Assembly: GCF_000430825.1 (NCBI RefSeq)
Contig: NZ_AUMT01000002.1
Location: 62,001 to 126,000 of the forward strand
DNA: 64,000 nt
DNA from: Chryseobacterium daeguense DSM 19388
Lineage (GTDB): Bacteria; Bacteroidota; Bacteroidia; Flavobacteriales; Weeksellaceae
Direction of reading: 5' to 3'
Position numbers and translations under genes: made by a program. Every line of letters begins with the position of its first letter. Position 1 is the stretch's first letter. The notes under the pieces are model-generated. The model was not told the DNA's origin. It worked only from the letters and a program-made list of their open reading frames with translations, and ran no database searches. Below are positions 49,708 to 57,448 of this stretch, in pieces.

Positions 49708-50940
49708 ATGATGAAAACCAAAATACTCTACAGACCCGTCGGAGAAAAAGAAATGATTTTAATTATAGAAAGTAATTATAAAAAATTTCCTCCAAGATTA
49801 GAATGGCAACCAATTTTCTATGCTGTTTTGAATGAAGATTATGCTTCCGAAATTGCAGAAAAATGGAATACCAGAGATGAAGCAGGGAATTATCTCGGAT
49901 TTGTAACCAAATTTGAAGTTCTGGAAGAGGAAGTGAACAAATATCCTTCTCAAAATGTCGGAGCAAAAAACCATAATGAATTATGGGTTCCATCAGAAGA
50001 TATGGATACTTTTAATCAGGCAATTATAGGAAATATTGAAGTAATAAAAGTGTTTGTAGGAAATGATTTTAAAATTCCTTCAAATGCTGATATAGAAAAT
50101 TTAATATTAAACATAAAAAAACTAACAATGACAAATAAAGAAATGGCAAAAGACACATTAGATATTCTTGCCAGAAAATATTATATAAACGAACATAACG
50201 AAAAAATCAATATAGAAAACGAAATGGAAATTTCTACAAAAGGAACCATTTTGTTTTCACCAGAAGAACTTTTGGAAATATCTAAAAACGAACTTCCCGA
50301 AACCAATTTTGAAACGCAGTTTGAAGTCTGGAGATGCAGTTCTTTAAAAGCTATTTTACAATTAGCCGAAGAAGAAAATCAGGAAAAACTGATGTGTCTT
50401 AATTTTGCATCAGCAAAAAATCCCGGCGGAGGTTTCATCAATGGAGCAGAAGCGCAGGAAGAAAGTCTGGCAAGAACTTCAGGACTTCATGACAGCTTGC
50501 TTCAGGGTTGGGAATATTACGAAACCCATCGTGCAATGGAATCTTGTTTTTACACAGATATGATGATCTACAGCCCGAAAGTTCCGGTTTTCAGAAAGGA
50601 TAAAGGTGAACTGTTACCGAAACCAGTTTTGTGCAATTTCATCACTTCTCCGGCGGTGAATGCAGGAGTCGTAAAACGTCAGGAACCGGAAAGGGCACAT
50701 GAAATTTTCGGGGCTATGGATGTAAGAACGGATAAAATGTTGGCTCTAGCTTTAAACCAAGGAAATGAGACATTGATTTTAGGAGCATGGGGATGCGGAG
50801 TTTTCAAAAATGATCCGAAAGAAATTGCCGAATTATTTAAAAAACATCTTCACGGAAAGTATAAAAATAAATTTAAAAGAGTGGTTTTTGCAATTCTTTC
50901 GAAAAAAGAGGAAATGATAAAACCGTTTCAAGAGATATAA
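49708..50940 (+). CDS. Fusion: ADP-ribosylation/crystallin-J1-like domain + PARG-type macrodomain (TIGR02452)
   Basis: A 410-residue two-domain protein. Residues 3-118 match the small proteins usually labelled ADP-ribosylation/crystallin J1: ILYRPVGEKEMILI, FPPRLEWQPIFYAVLNEDYA, GFVTKFEV and ELWVPSEDMDTFN. Residues 141-410 are a bacterial PARG-type macrodomain, which cleaves ADP-ribose chains: NPGGGFINGA (238-247), the catalytic QEE (250-252) and GAWGCGVFKNDP. Met141 (base 50128) sits at the normal start of the second protein, so a second internal start is possible. The pairing suggests making or sensing of ADP-ribose marks joined to their removal. It is coupled to the next gene by TAATG. Confidence 0.8.
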   Translation: MMKTKILYRPVGEKEMILIIESNYKKFPPRLEWQPIFYAVLNEDYASEIAEKWNTRDEAGNYLGFVTKFEVLEEEVNKYPSQNVGAKNHNELWVPSEDMDTFNQAIIGNIEVIKVFVGNDFKIPSNADIENLILNIKKLTMTNKEMAKDTLDILARKYYINEHNEKINIENEMEISTKGTILFSPEELLEISKNELPETNFETQFEVWRCSSLKAILQLAEEENQEKLMCLNFASAKNPGGGFINGAEAQEESLARTSGLHDSLLQGWEYYETHRAMESCFYTDMMIYSPKVPVFRKDKGELLPKPVLCNFITSPAVNAGVVKRQEPERAHEIFGAMDVRTDKMLALALNQGNETLILGAWGCGVFKNDPKEIAELFKKHLHGKYKNKFKRVVFAILSKKEEMIKPFQEI

Positions 50941-51851
50941 TGGAAATAAATAAACTCTTACTGGCTGCAAAATCACTTTTGGGCGTTGCTATCGGTGATG
51001 CTTTTGGAGAAAGATTCTTCGGAGAAGAAAGTTTGATGAAAAGTTATATTCATCAGAGAATGATTCCTGAAAGTTCTTTAGATTTCACAGATGACACCAT
51101 TATGGCAATTGCAATTTTCAAATCTTTGGAAAAGTATGATGAAATCAATCAGGATTTTCTTGCAGAAGAGTTTACAAAAAATTATTACTTAGACGTTAAT
51201 AGAGGATATGGACCGTCTATGCATCAGTATTTTAGGGCGATAAAAGATGGGGAAAAATGGAAAGAAGTTTCTTATTCAAAATTTGACGGACAAGGTTCGA
51301 TGGGAAATGGCGGAGCAATGAGAGCTTCGGTGATTGGGGCATACTTTTTTGATGACTTGGATAAACTTAAATTAAATGCAGAGCGGTCATGTGAAGTGAC
51401 TCATGCAAATAAAGAAGCTGTTGAGGGAACAAAAGCGGTCGCTTTGGCTACAGCTTTTACGATTGAGGAAAAGTTAGGACTGATAAAACTTGGTCAACAA
51501 GATTTTATTCAAAAAATTCAGGATGAATTGAATGATTCTGATATGAAAAGTAAACTAAACAAAGTTTTATATTTAGATGGTAATCCAAGTATTGAATTAT
51601 TAGTCAAAACCCTAGGAAATGGAATTAAAATGACCGCTCAGGATACAGTCCCTATCGTCATCTGGATGCTTTCAAGATACAGAAACAATTTTGAAGAATG
51701 TCTTTGGAATACTGTTTCTGTCTTAGGCGATAGAGATACAACTTGTGCAATGGCTGGAGGAATAAGTATTTTATCATGTGAAGAAAATACAATTCCTGAT
51801 TGGACAAAGAATGTAGAAAAATGGGAAAAAAGCAGATTTTATGAAAATTGA
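50940..51851 (+). CDS. ADP-ribosylglycohydrolase (first copy)
   Basis: A 303-residue all-helical hydrolase that removes ADP-ribose from proteins, nucleic acids or small molecules using two magnesium ions. Metal motifs: DFTDDTIM (Thr50, Asp51, Asp52) and, near the end, [15 protein letters not shown]. The substrate loop contains [14 protein letters not shown]. It starts on the last base of the previous stop (TAATG) and overlaps the macrodomain gene by 11 bp, so the three are tightly coupled. It differs clearly from the second copy at 53160, so substrates may differ. Confidence 0.9.
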   Translation: MEINKLLLAAKSLLGVAIGDAFGERFFGEESLMKSYIHQRMIPESSLDFTDDTIMAIAIFKSLEKYDEINQDFLAEEFTKNYYLDVNRGYGPSMHQYFRAIKDGEKWKEVSYSKFDGQGSMGNGGAMRASVIGAYFFDDLDKLKLNAERSCEVTHANKEAVEGTKAVALATAFTIEEKLGLIKLGQQDFIQKIQDELNDSDMKSKLNKVLYLDGNPSIELLVKTLGNGIKMTAQDTVPIVIWMLSRYRNNFEECLWNTVSVLGDRDTTCAMAGGISILSCEENTIPDWTKNVEKWEKSRFYEN

Positions 51852-52353
51852 ATTAATAAAAGCAGACATCACCAAAATAAAAGCAGATGCAATAGTAAAC
51901 GCCGCCAATTCATCCTTACTCGGCGGAGGCGGAGTTGATGGAGCTATTCATCGGGCGGGCGGAAAACAGATTTTAGATGAGTGCATCGAAATCAGAAACC
52001 GGCAGGGAAAATGCAAAACAGGTGAAGCGGTGATAACCTCTGCCGGAAATCTTCCCGCAAAATATGTTATTCACACCGTAGGCCCTATTTGGAATGATGA
52101 TGAAGAAAAATGTTCTGAACTATTAGCAAATTGTTATCAAAATTCCTTGAAATTGGCAGAAAGTCGGGAGGTAAAAACCATTGCTTTTCCTAAAATAAGT
52201 ACAGGCGTTTACAGATTTCCAAAAGAACTGGCAGGGAAAATTGCTGTTGACCAAGCGAAAAATTTCCAATCAGATGTTATAGAAAAAATTATTTTTGTCT
52301 GTTTTGATGATGAAAATGAAGAGATTTATAAAAAGCTCCTGGAAAGATTTTAA
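51841..52353 (+). CDS. Macrodomain protein (O-acetyl-ADP-ribose deacetylase type)
   Basis: A 170-residue stand-alone macrodomain of the MacroD/YmdB class. The adenine-binding Asp lies in [18 protein letters not shown] (Asp9), followed by the catalytic-loop residues [20 protein letters not shown] and the second loop [12 protein letters not shown]. These enzymes hydrolyse O-acetyl-ADP-ribose (the sirtuin by-product), mono-ADP-ribose on acidic residues, and ADP-ribose 1''-phosphate. A sirtuin and KptA, which make such products, are two genes and four genes downstream. That makes this the best candidate for their clean-up. Confidence 0.92.
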   Translation: MKIELIKADITKIKADAIVNAANSSLLGGGGVDGAIHRAGGKQILDECIEIRNRQGKCKTGEAVITSAGNLPAKYVIHTVGPIWNDDEEKCSELLANCYQNSLKLAESREVKTIAFPKISTGVYRFPKELAGKIAVDQAKNFQSDVIEKIIFVCFDDENEEIYKKLLERF

Positions 52354-52378
52354 TGTGATAATTTAACCCTTCATGTTC

Positions 52379-52452
52379 TTTGCTGAGTGAAAGGCCTTTG
52401 CGAACTTAAAAAGCAGCTAGTAGAAAAAAATCTTTGCGAACTTTGCGTTAAA
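52379..52452 (+). repeat. GCTGAGT...TTGCGTTAAA dispersed repeat, copy 3
   Basis: Left block TTTGCTGAGTGAAAGGCC plus TTTGCGAACTTAAAAA; right block CTTTGCGAACTTTGCGTTAA. It fills most of the 120-bp gap between the macrodomain and sirtuin genes and ends 22 bp before the sirtuin ATG, nearly the same spacing as copy 2 before the fusion gene. Confidence 0.78.
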
Positions 52453-52473
52453 GATAAACTATAAAAAAACAAA

Positions 52474-53160
52474 ATGAAAAAACTAACCATATTAACCGGC
52501 GCCGGAATCAGCGCCGAGAGCGGAATAAAAACCTTCAGAGACGGAGATGGTCTTTGGGAAAATCATAATATAACGGATGTGGCAAGTCCGGAAGGATGGC
52601 AAAAAGACAGAGCTCTCGTATTGGAATTTTACAACCAGAGACGCCGCCAGCTTCATGAGGTTGAACCGAATGATGCACATAGATTATTGGCAGAGTTGGA
52701 GAAATATTTCGAAGTTCAGATCATCACCCAAAATATTGATGACCTGCATGAAAGAGCAGGCTCTACCCATATCATCCATTTACACGGAGAATTGTTTAAG
52801 TCATGCTCCTGTAATAATAAAAATTTGATTTACGATCAAAAAGGTGATATCAATATAGGAGATAAGGCTGAAGACGGTGCTCAGCTAAGACCATTTATTG
52901 TTTGGTTTGGGGAAGATGTTCCATTGATGAAAGAAGCAACAAAAAAAGCAAAAGAAGCAGACATTTTCTTAGTAATCGGAACGTCTTTACAGGTTTATCC
53001 GGCGGCAGGATTACTTCATGAGATCAAAGATGATTGTCTTTTAATTGTTATCAATCCCAACGAAACAAACTTCGGATACGGACAAAGAGCTGTTGTGATG
53101 AAAGAAACGGCAACTCATGGAATGAAATTGCTATTTGATAAACTGGTAAATCTTGCCTGA
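52474..53160 (+). CDS. cobB: NAD-dependent protein deacylase (class III sirtuin)
   Basis: Sirtuins remove acyl groups from lysine, using NAD and releasing nicotinamide and O-acyl-ADP-ribose. The 228 residues show LTGAGISAESGIKTFRD (NAD loop), TQNIDDLHERAG and LHGELF with catalytic His104. Tyr53 and Arg56 in FYNQRR form the YxxR pair of class III enzymes that prefer succinyl or malonyl groups. Only the first zinc pair remains (Cys111, Cys113), while the second pair is gone, so zinc is probably not bound. The stop overlaps the next start (TGATG). Its product is a substrate for the macrodomain gene just upstream. Confidence 0.92.
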   Translation: MKKLTILTGAGISAESGIKTFRDGDGLWENHNITDVASPEGWQKDRALVLEFYNQRRRQLHEVEPNDAHRLLAELEKYFEVQIITQNIDDLHERAGSTHIIHLHGELFKSCSCNNKNLIYDQKGDINIGDKAEDGAQLRPFIVWFGEDVPLMKEATKKAKEADIFLVIGTSLQVYPAAGLLHEIKDDCLLIVINPNETNFGYGQRAVVMKETATHGMKLLFDKLVNLA

Positions 53161-54101
53161 TGGAAAACATTGTTAAAGCAGGAATTTTCGGAGTTTGTGT
53201 CGGTGATGCGTTGGGTGTTCCGGTGGAATTTAAAAGCAGAGAAACTTTGAAAAGTTTTCCTGTTGTAACCATGCAGGAATTCGGCTCTTGGAACCAGCCG
53301 AAAGGAACGTGGAGTGATGACAGTTCGTTAACCCTTTGTATTGCAGAACAATTAAGTAAAGGATATGATTTAGAAAAAATTGGAGAGAGTTTTGTGAAAT
53401 GGGTAAAATATGGACATTGGACGGCTCATGGAAGACTTTTCGATATTGGCGGAACAACAAGACATTCAATTGCAAGATTAATTAAAGGTGAAAGTGCCAG
53501 ATTTTCAGGAAATATTTTTGAAGAAGATAATGGGAACGGTTCTTTAATGAGAACTCTTCCCCTAGCTTTTTATCTTAAAGATGAAGAAAATATTGAGATG
53601 TTATATCAAACTGTAAAAGAAGTTTCATCCATTACGCATGGGCATTTTCGTTCTGTCTTTGCATGTTTTATCTATGTGATTTTTGCAGTTGAATTAATAA
53701 AAGGAAAAGATAAAGAACAGGCTTATCATCATACTCAAAAAGCAGCTTTGGAATTTGCAGAAATTCAAGGTTTTAACCCAAAAGAAATTCAGCTTTTTGA
53801 TAGGGTTTTAAAGGATGATATTTCAGATTATCACGAAGATACAATTAGCTCTGGAGGCTACGTTCTCAACAGTTTAGAAGCTTCACTATGGTGCTTTCTA
53901 AATTCTGAAACATACTCCGAAGCAGTGTTAAAAGCAGTTAACCTGGGAGAAGCCACTGATACAACCGGAGCTATCACAGGAGGAATTGCCGGAATTTATT
54001 ATGGCTTTGAAAATATTCCCGAAGAATGGATTGCGGCGTTGGCAAGAAAAGAAAATATTGAAAACTTATGTAGTAAATTAGAAAAAAAACTAATGAAATG
54101 A
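53160..54101 (+). CDS. ADP-ribosylglycohydrolase (second copy, DraG-like)
   Basis: A 313-residue hydrolase of the DraG/ARH family. The metal site is TWSDDSSLTL (Ser52, Asp53, Asp54) with the late motif GEATDTTGAITGGIAGI. The middle has EDNGNGSLMRTLP and SITHGHFRS, the typical substrate loop. It is closer to classical DraG-type proteins than the copy at 50940. It is coupled on both sides: one-base overlap with the sirtuin stop and a four-base ATGA overlap with kptA. Whether it acts on proteins, RNA ends or small ADP-ribose esters cannot be told from sequence. Confidence 0.9.
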   Translation: MENIVKAGIFGVCVGDALGVPVEFKSRETLKSFPVVTMQEFGSWNQPKGTWSDDSSLTLCIAEQLSKGYDLEKIGESFVKWVKYGHWTAHGRLFDIGGTTRHSIARLIKGESARFSGNIFEEDNGNGSLMRTLPLAFYLKDEENIEMLYQTVKEVSSITHGHFRSVFACFIYVIFAVELIKGKDKEQAYHHTQKAALEFAEIQGFNPKEIQLFDRVLKDDISDYHEDTISSGGYVLNSLEASLWCFLNSETYSEAVLKAVNLGEATDTTGAITGGIAGIYYGFENIPEEWIAALARKENIENLCSKLEKKLMK

Positions 54102-54655
54102 AAACAAATACCATGAACGAACAACAAAAGAAAAAAACAAGCAAATTCCTGAGCTATGTTCTCAGGCATCATCCTGAACTCATTGGTTTGAATTTGGATG
54201 AAAACGGATGGGCAGATGTTGAAGAGTTAATTGCAAAATCTACCAACGATTCTCAGGGCTTTACCTTTGAGGAGTTGGATGAAATTGTGGAAACCAATGA
54301 TAAAAAACGCTTTATTTTTAATGAAGATAAAACAAGAATCAGAGCAAATCAGGGACATTCTATTGAGATTGATCTGGCTTTAAAACCACAACAGCCACCG
54401 GAATTTCTCTATCATGGAACGGCTCAAACGAATATTGATTCTATTTTAGAAAAAGGAATTGAAAAGAGAAATCGGCAGCATGTTCATTTAAGTCAGGACA
54501 AAGAAACCGCAACCAAAGTTGGAATGCGCCACGGAAAACCGGTTATTCTGATCGTTGAAGCAGGAAAAATGTTTGCAGATGGAATAGAATTTTATCTTTC
54601 TGACAATAACGTCTGGCTCACAGATTTTGTGGATGCAAAATATATTTTGAGATGA
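54098..54655 (+). CDS. kptA: RNA 2'-phosphotransferase KptA
   Basis: KptA/Tpt1 moves the 2'-phosphate at an RNA splice or ligation junction to NAD, releasing nicotinamide and ADP-ribose 1'',2''-cyclic phosphate. The 185 residues show LSYVLRHHPELIGL (Arg23, His24), NGWADVEELI, RIRANQGHSI, LYHGTAQTNIDSILEKGI and HVHLSQDKETATKVGMRHG. The first Met is favoured because its ATG overlaps the previous stop. Members can also cap or ADP-ribosylate RNA 5'-phosphate ends. The surrounding macrodomain and glycohydrolases could process its products. Confidence 0.93.
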   Translation: MKTNTMNEQQKKKTSKFLSYVLRHHPELIGLNLDENGWADVEELIAKSTNDSQGFTFEELDEIVETNDKKRFIFNEDKTRIRANQGHSIEIDLALKPQQPPEFLYHGTAQTNIDSILEKGIEKRNRQHVHLSQDKETATKVGMRHGKPVILIVEAGKMFADGIEFYLSDNNVWLTDFVDAKYILR

Positions 54656-54873
54656 CATTTAAAGAATTTGAACAAAAAGTAAAAGACTTTTCTTTGGAAA
54701 CAGATAGTTTAGAACAAAGAGTTAATGAATTGTTCGGGGAGGATATTCCTGCTGCATATATTGCACGTTTTATTACTGATAAAAAAAACTGTAGATTGGT
54801 AGATGTTGAAAAAATTTTTAATTCTTGTCCGAATTATATAAAAAAATATGTCATACAAACGGGCAGAAAATGA
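54652..54873 (+). CDS. Small conserved-looking protein of the ADP-ribose operon
   Basis: A 73-residue helical protein with no signal peptide (MTFKEFEQKVKDFSLETD at the start, and a Cys-containing middle). No family recognised. It is joined to kptA by a four-base ATGA overlap and to the broken phosphatase by another, so it is certainly translated in the same chain. The spacing argues for a real gene whose product may be needed in fixed ratio with KptA or with the lost phosphatase. Confidence 0.7.
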   Translation: MTFKEFEQKVKDFSLETDSLEQRVNELFGEDIPAAYIARFITDKKNCRLVDVEKIFNSCPNYIKKYVIQTGRK

Positions 54874-54938
54874 AAAGAACATTAGCAATAGGCGACATTC
54901 ATGGCGGATTCAAAAGTCCTGAACTATTTTATCTTTGA
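54870..54938 (+). pseudogene. Truncated PPP-type metallophosphoesterase
   Basis: The ATG overlaps the previous stop (ATGA). The 22 codons read MKRTLAIGDIHGGFKSPELF and two more before TGA. GDIHGG is the first metal motif (GDxHG) of serine/threonine-phosphatase-type metallophosphoesterases, which need about 200 further residues with GDxxDRG and GNHE; none follows in any frame. The rest appears deleted, and a dispersed repeat copy lies 43 bp downstream. The coupled start shows that the operon once ended with a complete phosphatase. Confidence 0.75.
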
Positions 54939-54980
54939 GTTTCTTCCTTCGTCAGAAGGACAAGCTTCTGCATTAATTTC

Positions 54981-55057
54981 TTCGCTGAGTGAAACGCCTT
55001 TGCGAACAAAAATATACAGAACAACTTTAAATAAACCTTTGCGGCCTTTGTGTTAAA
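54981..55057 (+). repeat. GCTGAGT...TTGTGTTAAA dispersed repeat, copy 4
   Basis: Left block TTCGCTGAGTGAAACGCC plus TTTGCGAAC; right block CCTTTGCGGCCTTTGTGTTA. It lies between the broken phosphatase and the M14 gene, where the deletion end is expected. Confidence 0.72.
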
Positions 55058-55113
55058 AATAATAATCAGTTTCCTAAACTTTAAGTAATTTTGAAGCTCG
55101 AAATAGCACTTCC

Positions 55114-56838
55114 ATGAAACTGAAATATCTTTTATTTTCTCTCTTTACATCTTTTGCATATTCTCAAACCCAATTTCAGACTCCTTTTGAGAAAGGAAAT
55201 GGAAATCAGACGGCAAACTATGATGAGATGAATGCATATTATGAGGATTTGGCTAAAAATTTTAACACGATTCAATACCTGAAAAAAGGACAAGATGATA
55301 ACGGAAAACCAATATATGTGGTCATTTATAATCCTTTTCCCGAAAAAGATATAGAAAAAATAAGAAAAGAAAAAGCAGTTCTCTTCATCAATAATGGCAT
55401 TCATCCCGGTGAACCGGACGGAATTGATGCTACGATGATGCTGATGCGCGATCTGGCGACGAAAAAAATCAAAACTCCGCAGAATTTTATTGTGGCAGCT
55501 ATTTCAGCCTACAATGTGAGCGGAATGCTGAATCGGGGCTCATTTTCCAGGGCCAATCAAAACGGTCCTGAGCAATATGGCTTTCGGGGAAATGCAAGAA
55601 ATTATGATTTAAACAGGGATTTTATTAAATCTGACACAAAAAACGCCAGAAGTTTTCAGGAAATCTATCAATGGCTGAAACCGGATGTTTTTATTGATAA
55701 TCATGTAAGTAACGGAGCTGATTATCAATATACCTTCACTTATATTTCTACCTTTAAAGAACGTTTGGGAACTGTTTTGGGAGAGTATTTTTATAACAGT
55801 TATCAGACAAAAAACCTTGAAGATTTAAAGGAGCTTGGTTACGAAAGCACGCCTTATGTTAATATTCATGGGGATGTTCCTGAGGTAGGATTTGCTTCGT
55901 TCGAAGATTCACCGAGATATTCTACAGGATATACATCGCTTTTTAATTCTTTGGGAACCGTTCCTGAAACGCATATGTTGAAACCTTATGACAAAAGGGT
56001 GGACGCAACGTATAAATATATGTTCGTGAACCTTCAGAATTTAGATAAAGATTATAAGAAGATAAAACAGCTTCGAGTAGAAAATTTGAAGCAATACCAA
56101 GCCGGAAAACAATATGGAATCCGTTGGAAAATAGATTCCACAAAATATTCTACCATGGATTTTAAAGGATTCGAGGGAAAATATAAGCCAAGTGAAATTT
56201 CCGGAAAACCGAGATTGTATTATGACAGAAATAAACCTTTTACCAAAAAAATAAAATTATTTACAACGGCCGTTCCTACGGGCTATATTACGATCCCAAA
56301 ATATTATGTGGTTCCGCAATCACAGTATCGTGTCATTGAAGAATTGAGAAGAAATAAAATTCAGATGAAAACGATGCAGAAAGACAGTGCTATTACAGTA
56401 GAATCTTATAAAATTAATGATTTTAAAACGGTTAAAAACCCATACGAAGGTCATTATCTTCATTTTGAAACGACTGTTGACAAATCAAGTAAAAAACTGA
56501 CTTTCTCTGCAGGAGATTATCTGATTCCTACCCATCAGGACGGCGTAAAATATATCATAGAAACCCTTGAACCTGAAGCCTTAGACTCATTTTTCAACTG
56601 GAATTTCTTTGACGGAATCTTAGCACAGAAAGAATATTATTCAGCTTATATTTTTGAAGATACGGCAGCAGAGCTGCTAAAGAAAGATAATGATTTAAAG
56701 CAAAAATTTGAAGCGAAAAAAACAAGCGATAAAAATTTTGCAGACGATGGAAACGCCCAGCTGGACTGGATATACAGACATTCTCCTTACTTCGAAGAAA
56801 AGACCTTTAGACAGTATCCTGTTTACAGAATTTTGTAA
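55114..56838 (+). CDS. Secreted M14-family zinc carboxypeptidase
   Basis: A 574-residue exported peptidase. Signal peptide 1-18 (ending FAYSQ). The M14 domain holds the zinc pair in NNGIHPGEPDGIDATMM (HxxE), then NYDLNRDFIK (substrate Arg) and FIDNHVSNGADYQYT (third zinc ligand His). The catalytic Glu should lie near VPETHMLKPYD. A long C-terminal part (about 330-574) without known motifs is typical of Bacteroidota members. Substrates are peptides or peptidoglycan stems, not known here. It has its own spacer from the upstream operon and ends at a strong terminator. Confidence 0.9.
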   Translation: MKLKYLLFSLFTSFAYSQTQFQTPFEKGNGNQTANYDEMNAYYEDLAKNFNTIQYLKKGQDDNGKPIYVVIYNPFPEKDIEKIRKEKAVLFINNGIHPGEPDGIDATMMLMRDLATKKIKTPQNFIVAAISAYNVSGMLNRGSFSRANQNGPEQYGFRGNARNYDLNRDFIKSDTKNARSFQEIYQWLKPDVFIDNHVSNGADYQYTFTYISTFKERLGTVLGEYFYNSYQTKNLEDLKELGYESTPYVNIHGDVPEVGFASFEDSPRYSTGYTSLFNSLGTVPETHMLKPYDKRVDATYKYMFVNLQNLDKDYKKIKQLRVENLKQYQAGKQYGIRWKIDSTKYSTMDFKGFEGKYKPSEISGKPRLYYDRNKPFTKKIKLFTTAVPTGYITIPKYYVVPQSQYRVIEELRRNKIQMKTMQKDSAITVESYKINDFKTVKNPYEGHYLHFETTVDKSSKKLTFSAGDYLIPTHQDGVKYIIETLEPEALDSFFNWNFFDGILAQKEYYSAYIFEDTAAELLKKDNDLKQKFEAKKTSDKNFADDGNAQLDWIYRHSPYFEEKTFRQYPVYRIL

Positions 56839-56850
56839 CTATCAACATAA

Positions 56851-56886
56851 AAAATAAGCTGCTAACTGCAGCTTATTTTATTTTCA
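56851..56886. terminator. Bidirectional terminator after the M14 gene
   Basis: AAAATAAGCTGC (56851-56862) and GCAGCTTATTTT (56868-56879) are perfect 12-bp arms with a 5-base loop and T-rich flanks, between convergent M14 and the small minus-strand ORF. Confidence 0.82.
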
Positions 56887-56887
56887 A

Positions 56888-57049
56888 TTAAAAATTATTG
56901 TAGTTGACATTTCCTGTTGCTCCCTGTGGCAGAAAAACAACTTTTCTTTTAATGCTTTTTGCTTTTTCAAGCGCTTTAATGGCTTTTTGACGTTCAACTT
57001 CTCTGTTAAAATGAGAATTGATGTTTTCTGATTGTGTAGATGAATTCAT
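56888..57049 (-). CDS. 53-residue basic small protein
   Basis: An ATG at 57049 opens 53 codons ending two bases from a bidirectional terminator. The product has a polar N-terminus, a basic helix (REVERQKAIKALEKAKSIKR, residues 17-36) and a tail VVFLPQGATGNVNYNNF. Codon use looks like neighbouring genes, and the terminator placement supports a real gene. No family recognised; small basic proteins of this look occur in Chryseobacterium-type genomes. Possibly RNA- or nucleic-acid-binding, which is only a guess. Confidence 0.55.
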   Translation of the reverse strand: MNSSTQSENINSHFNREVERQKAIKALEKAKSIKRKVVFLPQGATGNVNYNNF

Positions 57050-57448
57050 ATGTAATATTTTTTTGTGTGTGTTAAATTCATCTAATCTAAAAGTGTACCG
57101 TTTTAGTTGATAAAAGCAATGATGTGGTATGTAAAATTTATTTTTTGTCTATGGGTAATCAACAGTTTTTAAAGCAGCAATAATTTAACTGCCAGTCAAA
57201 GATAAAGGCAGAGGGGAAAAATTTTTATTAAACTATAAAACAATAGAATAATTTTAACTGTGAAAATGTAGTAAAGTCATCTCCTCTTTTTAGAATAATT
57301 TACAAAAAAGACTTTATATATAATTATTTGGAGAAATATTATTGAAAAAAGTTTTTTTAAGATGATTTTAAAAATTTATTATTGAGCCTTCTTTATTTGT
57401 TTTTGTTTTTTGATGTTGATAATTTGCGTACAATAAAATTCAACAAAT
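57050..57448. other. 399-bp AT-rich spacer without a gene
   Basis: It separates the divergent small ORF and the type IX cargo gene. I see long A/T tracts (57340-57380) and no convincing promoter box, repeat or RNA. The segment near 57080-57120 is a little less AT-rich and would hold the small ORF's upstream region. Confidence 0.5.

Noticed and set aside
49680..55060. TTTGYGTTA at the right ends of the dispersed repeats as extra NrtR operators
   Set aside because: Only one half of the palindrome is present and it belongs to the repeat consensus, which also occurs near the unrelated sigma operon.
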